A stretch of DNA of 64,000 bases from Peterkaempfera bronchialis. Its GTDB lineage: Bacteria > Actinomycetota > Actinomycetes > Streptomycetales > Streptomycetaceae. Each line of letters opens with the position of its first letter. The first letter of the stretch is position 1. Position numbers and translations under genes: made by a program. This document shows, piece after piece, positions 59,932 through 64,000 of this stretch. The DNA lies in contig NZ_CP031264.1 of assembly GCF_003258605.2 (NCBI RefSeq), forward strand, positions 62,001 to 126,000, written 5' to 3'. The notes beneath the pieces are model-generated. The model saw only the letters and a list, made by a program, of their open reading frames with translations. It did no database searches and had not been told where the DNA came from.

Positions 59932-61353
59932 TCACCGCGAACGCGGGGGCGGACAGAGCACCATCCTGGACGCGCCGACGGCACCCACCGGGCCCGGCTC
60001 CGCGAACGCCGCCCCGCGGACCCAGTCCATCGGAATGGGCGGCTGCGGCACCGGCTCACCCTCGCACACGGCGGCCCCGTACAGACGGGCGTACCGCACG
60101 ACCCACTCCAGGTTGTCCGTGACCGACCAGTACTCGTAGCCGCGGATGTCCATCCCGTCCGCCAGGACATCCGCCAGCCACGAGAGCCGGGAACCGAACA
60201 GGGCGCGGCGCTTGCGCTCGACCTCCGGGAGCGGACCGGGAGTGTCCATGTCTCCCATGCCCACATCCGTGATGTGGAGCGGCGGCAGCAAGTCGCCGTA
60301 GATGTCGTGCACGGCACTCAGGACGTCCGCCAGCCCTTCGGGCATGATCGGCCAGCCGTACGCCGTGGTCGCCACCTCGTCGAAGGGGGTCAGGGCGAAG
60401 CCGAGCCTGACCAGCAGCCGGTTCACGTCGTTCAGTGCCCAGAAGCTGCTGCGCGGGGGCAGGACCACGGGGAGGTTCTCGGGAGTCGTGACACGACACG
60501 GCGCGAACCAGGACAGACCGAGGACGTCCTGAGGTGTCGCGATGATCTCCATGTCGCCGGGCCGCACGCAGCCGGTGGCGTCCACCGGCGAGACCCCGTC
60601 CTCCGGCACCATGTGCCTGCCGAGCAGCAGCGGATCGAGGAACAGCCGGTTGGTCCAGGACTCGAAGCGCTCCAGGGCTATCCGGTCCCACGGGTCCCCG
60701 GTGGCCGCGTATCCACCCATCAGCGGCAGCCCGCCGCCCACCTCACCGCGCACTCCCGCACCGCGCAGTGCCCGCAGGGCCAGCCCGTGCCCCAGCAGCA
60801 TATGGTGCAGGGCCGGCAGCCCCGCCGCACCGAGCCCGCGGCCCGGAGGGCACATCCCCGCCACATAGTCGCTCACGGACACCGCGGCCATGTCGGCCAC
60901 GGTGACCCACCGGGTCACCCGGTCGCCGAACCGCCGCCCCATCTCGTCCGCGAAATCAGCGAAACGGAACGCGGTGTCCCGGGCCAGCCATCCCCCCGCG
61001 TCCTCGATCCAGGACGGCAGATCCAGATGGACCAGGGACAGGGACGGACGCAGGCCCGCCGCGAGCACCGCGTCCAGCCACCGGTCGCAGCGGTCCAGGG
61101 CGGCGGCGTCCCAGGTGCCCGGACCCTCGGGCTGCACATGGGGCCACCCCAGGACGGCCCGGCGACCGGTGGGCGCCACGCCCACGACGGCACGCACATC
61201 ACGACTCCACCGGTCGGCATACGCGGAGGGTTCGACCCCGCCGACCACCGCACCCATCCGCTCTCCGCCGGTCGGCGGCGCCGCGATGCTCGCAGCCACG
61301 GCGATTCCCCACTGCGCACGGCTCAGGCGGTGGGGCCGTTCGGACCCGCTCAT
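59932..61353 (-). CDS. Family 1 glycosyl hydrolase-like protein lacking both catalytic Glu
   Basis: 473 residues from ATG 61353 (ATG 61362 is also possible). The GH1 outline is visible: QWGIAVAASIAAPPTGGERM, GWPHVQPEGPGTWDAAALDR, SLVHLDLPSWIEDAGGWLAR, late GYEYWSVTDNLEWVVRYARL. The acid/base TxNEP motif reads TVADMAA (residues 151-157) and the nucleophile TENG motif reads ITDVGMG (D363). A working retaining beta-glucosidase is therefore very unlikely; a binding or regulatory role, or divergent chemistry, is possible. Monocistronic and unrelated to the neighbouring pathway. Confidence 0.78.
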   Translation of the reverse strand: MSGSERPHRLSRAQWGIAVAASIAAPPTGGERMGAVVGGVEPSAYADRWSRDVRAVVGVAPTGRRAVLGWPHVQPEGPGTWDAAALDRCDRWLDAVLAAGLRPSLSLVHLDLPSWIEDAGGWLARDTAFRFADFADEMGRRFGDRVTRWVTVADMAAVSVSDYVAGMCPPGRGLGAAGLPALHHMLLGHGLALRALRGAGVRGEVGGGLPLMGGYAATGDPWDRIALERFESWTNRLFLDPLLLGRHMVPEDGVSPVDATGCVRPGDMEIIATPQDVLGLSWFAPCRVTTPENLPVVLPPRSSFWALNDVNRLLVRLGFALTPFDEVATTAYGWPIMPEGLADVLSAVHDIYGDLLPPLHITDVGMGDMDTPGPLPEVERKRRALFGSRLSWLADVLADGMDIRGYEYWSVTDNLEWVVRYARLYGAAVCEGEPVPQPPIPMDWVRGAAFAEPGPVGAVGASRMVLCPPPRSR

Positions 61354-61630
61354 CCTCACCATCCGAGGTCACGATATGCCGGACACCTGACGCAATGGCC
61401 CGGTCAGGTGATGTCCCGGACGCTAACACCGTCGTGAATTCCCCACAATGTTGCGTGCCTGCATCTCTCCGACCCGCCACACGGTCGGCCGAGCACGCGC
61501 GATCACCACTCCATTGCCATGGCTCCGTCCGCGATCTAGGGTGTGGGCACCGCCCGACGAGGCAAGATCCGCGAGTCCCGAACCGCTGGACGAACAGCCG
61601 TCGGAGCATGGCCAGGGGAAGGTTCCCGAC

Positions 61631-62707
61631 ATGTCTGAGGTAATCCGGCTTTCCCCTCGGGAGATCGCCGAGCTGTACGCGTCCGGCCTCGACACCGATG
61701 TGGTCACGGTGCCCGCCGCGACCGAGACCCCACGTGCCGCGGACGTGCTGACGATCGTGGATCTGGACGGTCCGCTGACCGCCCCGGAGCAGGTGGCGAC
61801 CGCGCTGCGGAACTCCGCCCGCGTCCTGATCGGCATCGCCCGGCATCCTCTCCCTCCCGCCTGCGCCCCCGTCTGCGAGGCCCTGACGCTGACCGTGAGC
61901 GCCGTCCCGCAGCCGGGCCGCGCCCATGTCCTCGTGGACGATCCCGAGGCCGAACTCGACCGGCTGATCGCCGCGGTCGATGCCGCCCCGCGCGCCGCCC
62001 TCGCTCTGGCGGGACTGCTGCGTCTGACCGCCACGGCGTCCGTGCGCGACGGGTTGGTGGCCGAGTCACTGGCGTACTCGGCGCTGCTGGGCGGGCCGGA
62101 GTTCGCCGCGTGGCGGGCCGCGCGCCCTGCCCGCCGTGTGCCGCCGGTCCCGTCCGACGTCGTACTGCTGGAGCGTGCGGACGATGTGCTGCGGATGACG
62201 TTGAACCGCCCCGACCGGCGCAACGCGCTGGGGCACGGACTGCGCGACGGCCTCATCCGGGCTCTGGAACTCGTGCTCGCCGACACCTCCCTGAAAGTCG
62301 CGGAACTCCGAGGTGAAGGGGCGTCGTTCTGCAGCGGCGGCGATCTGGACGAGTTCGGCAGCGCCGTGGATCCCGCGTCCGCCCACGTGGTACGGCTGTC
62401 CCGCAGCGCGGGATGGCTGGTCCACCGCTGCGCGGACCGGGTACGGCCGTATCTGCACGGCGCCTGTGTCGGTGCGGGCATGGAGGTTCCCGCGTTCGCC
62501 GACATCGTGGTGGCCGATCCCGGCGCATGGTTCATGCTGCCGGAGCGGAGCCTCGGCCTGGTGCCGGGCGCGGGCGGGACGGTCAGCGTGACCCGGCGGA
62601 TCGGTCCCTGGCGCACCGCGTGGATGACGCTGACCGGGGACAGGGTGACAGCCCGGCGGGCGCTGGAGTGGGGCCTGGTGGACCGGGTCGAGCCCTGTGT
62701 CCCATAG
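61631..62707 (+). CDS. Enoyl-CoA hydratase with about 175-residue N-terminal extension
   Basis: 358 residues from ATG 61631 (ggggaagg site). Residues 1-175 are an extra region beginning VIRLSPREIAELYASGLDTD, not recognised but with a degenerate crotonase-like look. The C-terminal crotonase domain has MTLNRPDRRNALGHGLRDGL, EGASFCSGGDLDEFG, E285 in GAGMEVPAFAD and E305 in MLPERSLGLVPGAGG, so both catalytic Glu are present. The stop overlaps the start of a broken CoA-transferase gene, implying a former operon. Confidence 0.82.
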   Translation: MSEVIRLSPREIAELYASGLDTDVVTVPAATETPRAADVLTIVDLDGPLTAPEQVATALRNSARVLIGIARHPLPPACAPVCEALTLTVSAVPQPGRAHVLVDDPEAELDRLIAAVDAAPRAALALAGLLRLTATASVRDGLVAESLAYSALLGGPEFAAWRAARPARRVPPVPSDVVLLERADDVLRMTLNRPDRRNALGHGLRDGLIRALELVLADTSLKVAELRGEGASFCSGGDLDEFGSAVDPASAHVVRLSRSAGWLVHRCADRVRPYLHGACVGAGMEVPAFADIVVADPGAWFMLPERSLGLVPGAGGTVSVTRRIGPWRTAWMTLTGDRVTARRALEWGLVDRVEPCVP

Positions 62708-63423
62708 GCAGGGCTCCCCGGCCCCGGGACTGCCGCTTCCGCTCGCCGGCCTGCGGGTGAGCGCCCCGGAGGCGGTGGACGCGGCCGCGGCACCTGCCGT
62801 ACGGCTGCTGACCGCGCTGGGTGCGGCCGGTCCCCTGGGCGCGGCCGGGTCCGGCGGCACCGGGACCCCGCAGGTGAGGGCATGCGGAGGGCGCGCGGAG
62901 GGCGCGCGCCCGGATTTCCCTGACGGCGACGACACCGGGCCCGGGGTGGCCGACGCCCTGGTGGTGTCCGGCCCGGCCGGGCAGACCTCCGGCACCGTTC
63001 CGATCCCCCGGTTCCACCCCGACGACGACTGGGCGGCGTGCGGGGCGATGGAGTTGACGGGAAGGGCCGGCGGGCCGCCGCTGCGGGCCCCCGGCGCACC
63101 GGCGTCCGCAGCCCGGGGAGCCCTGCTGGCGTACGAGCTGTTGCTGCGGCTCGCGGGTCGGCCCGCCACCGGGCTGCCCGGTGCCGGGATCCTCGCCGAG
63201 CGGGCCGCCCTCACGGGCATGCGCCGGCGGGGCCCGGTCTCGGTCGGGGGGTCGTTGCGGCTGCTGCCTCACCGCCGCCGCCCTGGACGCGGGCGGTACG
63301 CCGCCCCGTGGCGCCCCGCCCGCCGCGCCCGCCGCCCGCACCCCGTCCACGCCGGCCCCCACGTCGGGCGCCGACACCGACCGGGTGCTCGCGGAGTACG
63401 GGATCCGGTACGGAACGCGCTGA
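62697..63423 (+). pseudogene. CaiB/BaiF-type CoA-transferase, internally deleted and frameshifted
   Basis: From GTG 62697 the frame contains DDDWAACGAMELTGRAGGPP, LLAYELLLRLAGRPATGLPG and ILAERAALTGMRRRGPVSVG, as in an actinobacterial CaiB-like branch, up to GGSLRLL at about 63265. The rest is lost; another frame ends TDRVLAEYGIRYGTR at 63423, resembling the usual C-terminal THTDEVLAELG. The missing middle of more than 100 codons and the shift show decay. It overlaps the preceding hydratase gene. Confidence 0.6.
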
Positions 63424-63642
63424 TCGCTCCGGCGCCGTCGGCAACGCTGCCCGGCAGCGGGCGAAAGGGGACGGGCACAGGCGCGGAACTGAGTGGCAGT
63501 CAGACAGGCGTCCATGTCGAACCTGCTAAACTATTTGCCTCAAGTATTGGATCTGCCTGATCACAAATACCATGATGCATCGGGCTATGCGCCTCCCGGG
63601 TATCCACTCGGACCGGGGGCACCAGACGTAGGGAGAGTTTCG

Positions 63643-64000
63643 ATGGCTCAGGCAGCCCGGGACGTCAGCACCGGAATGCTCATGCCACAGGCGGAGCGCA
63701 TGCGCGTAGGCCGCCAGGTCCGCGTGCCCAAGACCGCTGAGCTCATCGCCGCTGCCCTGCGTCGCCAGATCGTCCACCGGGAGCTGGAGCCTGGAGACGC
63801 GCTGCCGTCCGAATCCTCCCTGATGGAGCAGTTCGGCGTCTCCCGGCCGACACTGCGGGAGGCCTACCGGGTCCTGGAGTCCGAGGGCCTGATCAACGTC
63901 AGGCGTGGAGCGCACGGCGGCGCACGGGTGACCGCGCCCGATGCCGAGGTCGCCGCCAGGTACGCCGGATTGATCCTGGAATACCGCGAGGCCACCCTGG
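63643..64000 (+). CDS. GntR family regulator, FCD type, N-terminal part
   Basis: ATG 63643 with gggagag upstream; 119 codons before the window ends. HTH: ELEPGDALPSESSLMEQFGV, SRPTLREAYRVLESEGLINV, RRGAHGGARV. It closely matches the regulator at 44408 over the whole DNA-binding domain, with a 25-residue extra leader. AT-rich sequence (ctgctaaactatttgcc) lies about 115 bp upstream. It probably recognises similar operators within the island. Confidence 0.9.
   Translation, partial: MAQAARDVSTGMLMPQAERMRVGRQVRVPKTAELIAAALRRQIVHRELEPGDALPSESSLMEQFGVSRPTLREAYRVLESEGLINVRRGAHGGARVTAPDAEVAARYAGLILEYREATL

Noticed and set aside
59932-61353. Active beta-glucosidase
   Set aside because: Both catalytic Glu motifs are replaced, so only a GH1-like annotation was given.
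16397-64000. Cholesterol or steroid degradation cluster
   Set aside because: Heteromeric dehydrogenases and an Ltp2-like protein fit, but no Mce transporter, KstD, Ksh, HsaC or HIP-pathway genes are visible, so the substrate was left open.

Overview
The window is very GC-rich DNA with GTG starts, ATGA/GTGA start-stop overlaps and actinobacterial insertion sequences. It fits a Streptomyces or close relative; no rRNA, tRNA or CRISPR array was seen. It has two parts: a mobile-element graveyard with accessory genes (about 1-16,400) and a large acyl-CoA catabolic island (about 16,400-64,000).

Left part. The most unusual unit is a three-gene minus-strand operon at 1-3616: a compact UvrD/Rep-type helicase, a DarT-like (DUF4433) ADP-ribosyltransferase overlapping it by 4 bp, and, 17 bp later, an ADP-ribosylglycohydrolase that runs off the window edge. 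It reads as a toxin, an eraser and a DNA-processing partner, so it is a candidate defence or toxin-antitoxin system that uses an ARH-fold hydrolase instead of the DarG macrodomain. Beside it lie remains of a Tn7-like transposon: a tniQ split at its third codon by an IS701-type element and carrying an internal stop, a tnsA, and a tnsB cut off by an IS3 scrap. Next come a mycothiol-dependent isomerase-type gene overlapping a TetR gene, a deleted IS1182-type transposase, a GNAT acetyltransferase, IS481 fragments (one set rearranged by inversion), a GlxA-type regulator, a GAPDH gene and an integrase stub.

Right part. From 16,397 on almost every gene belongs to CoA-thioester breakdown: ten acyl-CoA dehydrogenases, mostly in adjacent long/short pairs like the heteromeric enzymes of steroid side-chain catabolism; eight crotonase-fold proteins; three thiolases; a DUF35-thiolase fusion of the Ltp2 aldolase type; an HMG-CoA-synthase-like/DUF35 protein; two intact CoA-transferases; an acyl-CoA ligase; two SDRs; MaoC and PaaI hotdog proteins; EtfBA; two amidohydrolases; an LLM flavin oxidoreductase; and DoxX and isochorismatase-like proteins. 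Three GntR regulators are present, two of them close paralogues. No sterol-ring or aromatic-ring cleavage genes are seen. The likely substrate is therefore a branched, alicyclic or side-chain-bearing carboxylic acid, activated by the ligase, oxidised by heteromeric dehydrogenases coupled to EtfBA, hydrated, and split by thiolases or the retro-aldolase.

Most promoter gaps in this island contain short AT-rich palindromes (17135, 26831, 29067, 34665, 39475, 42556, 44371, 52658, 59743) that stand out from the GC-rich background and suggest a co-ordinated GntR/FadR-type regulon. Several otherwise intact genes carry single-base frameshifts, some at homopolymer runs. These could be sequencing errors or true decay.
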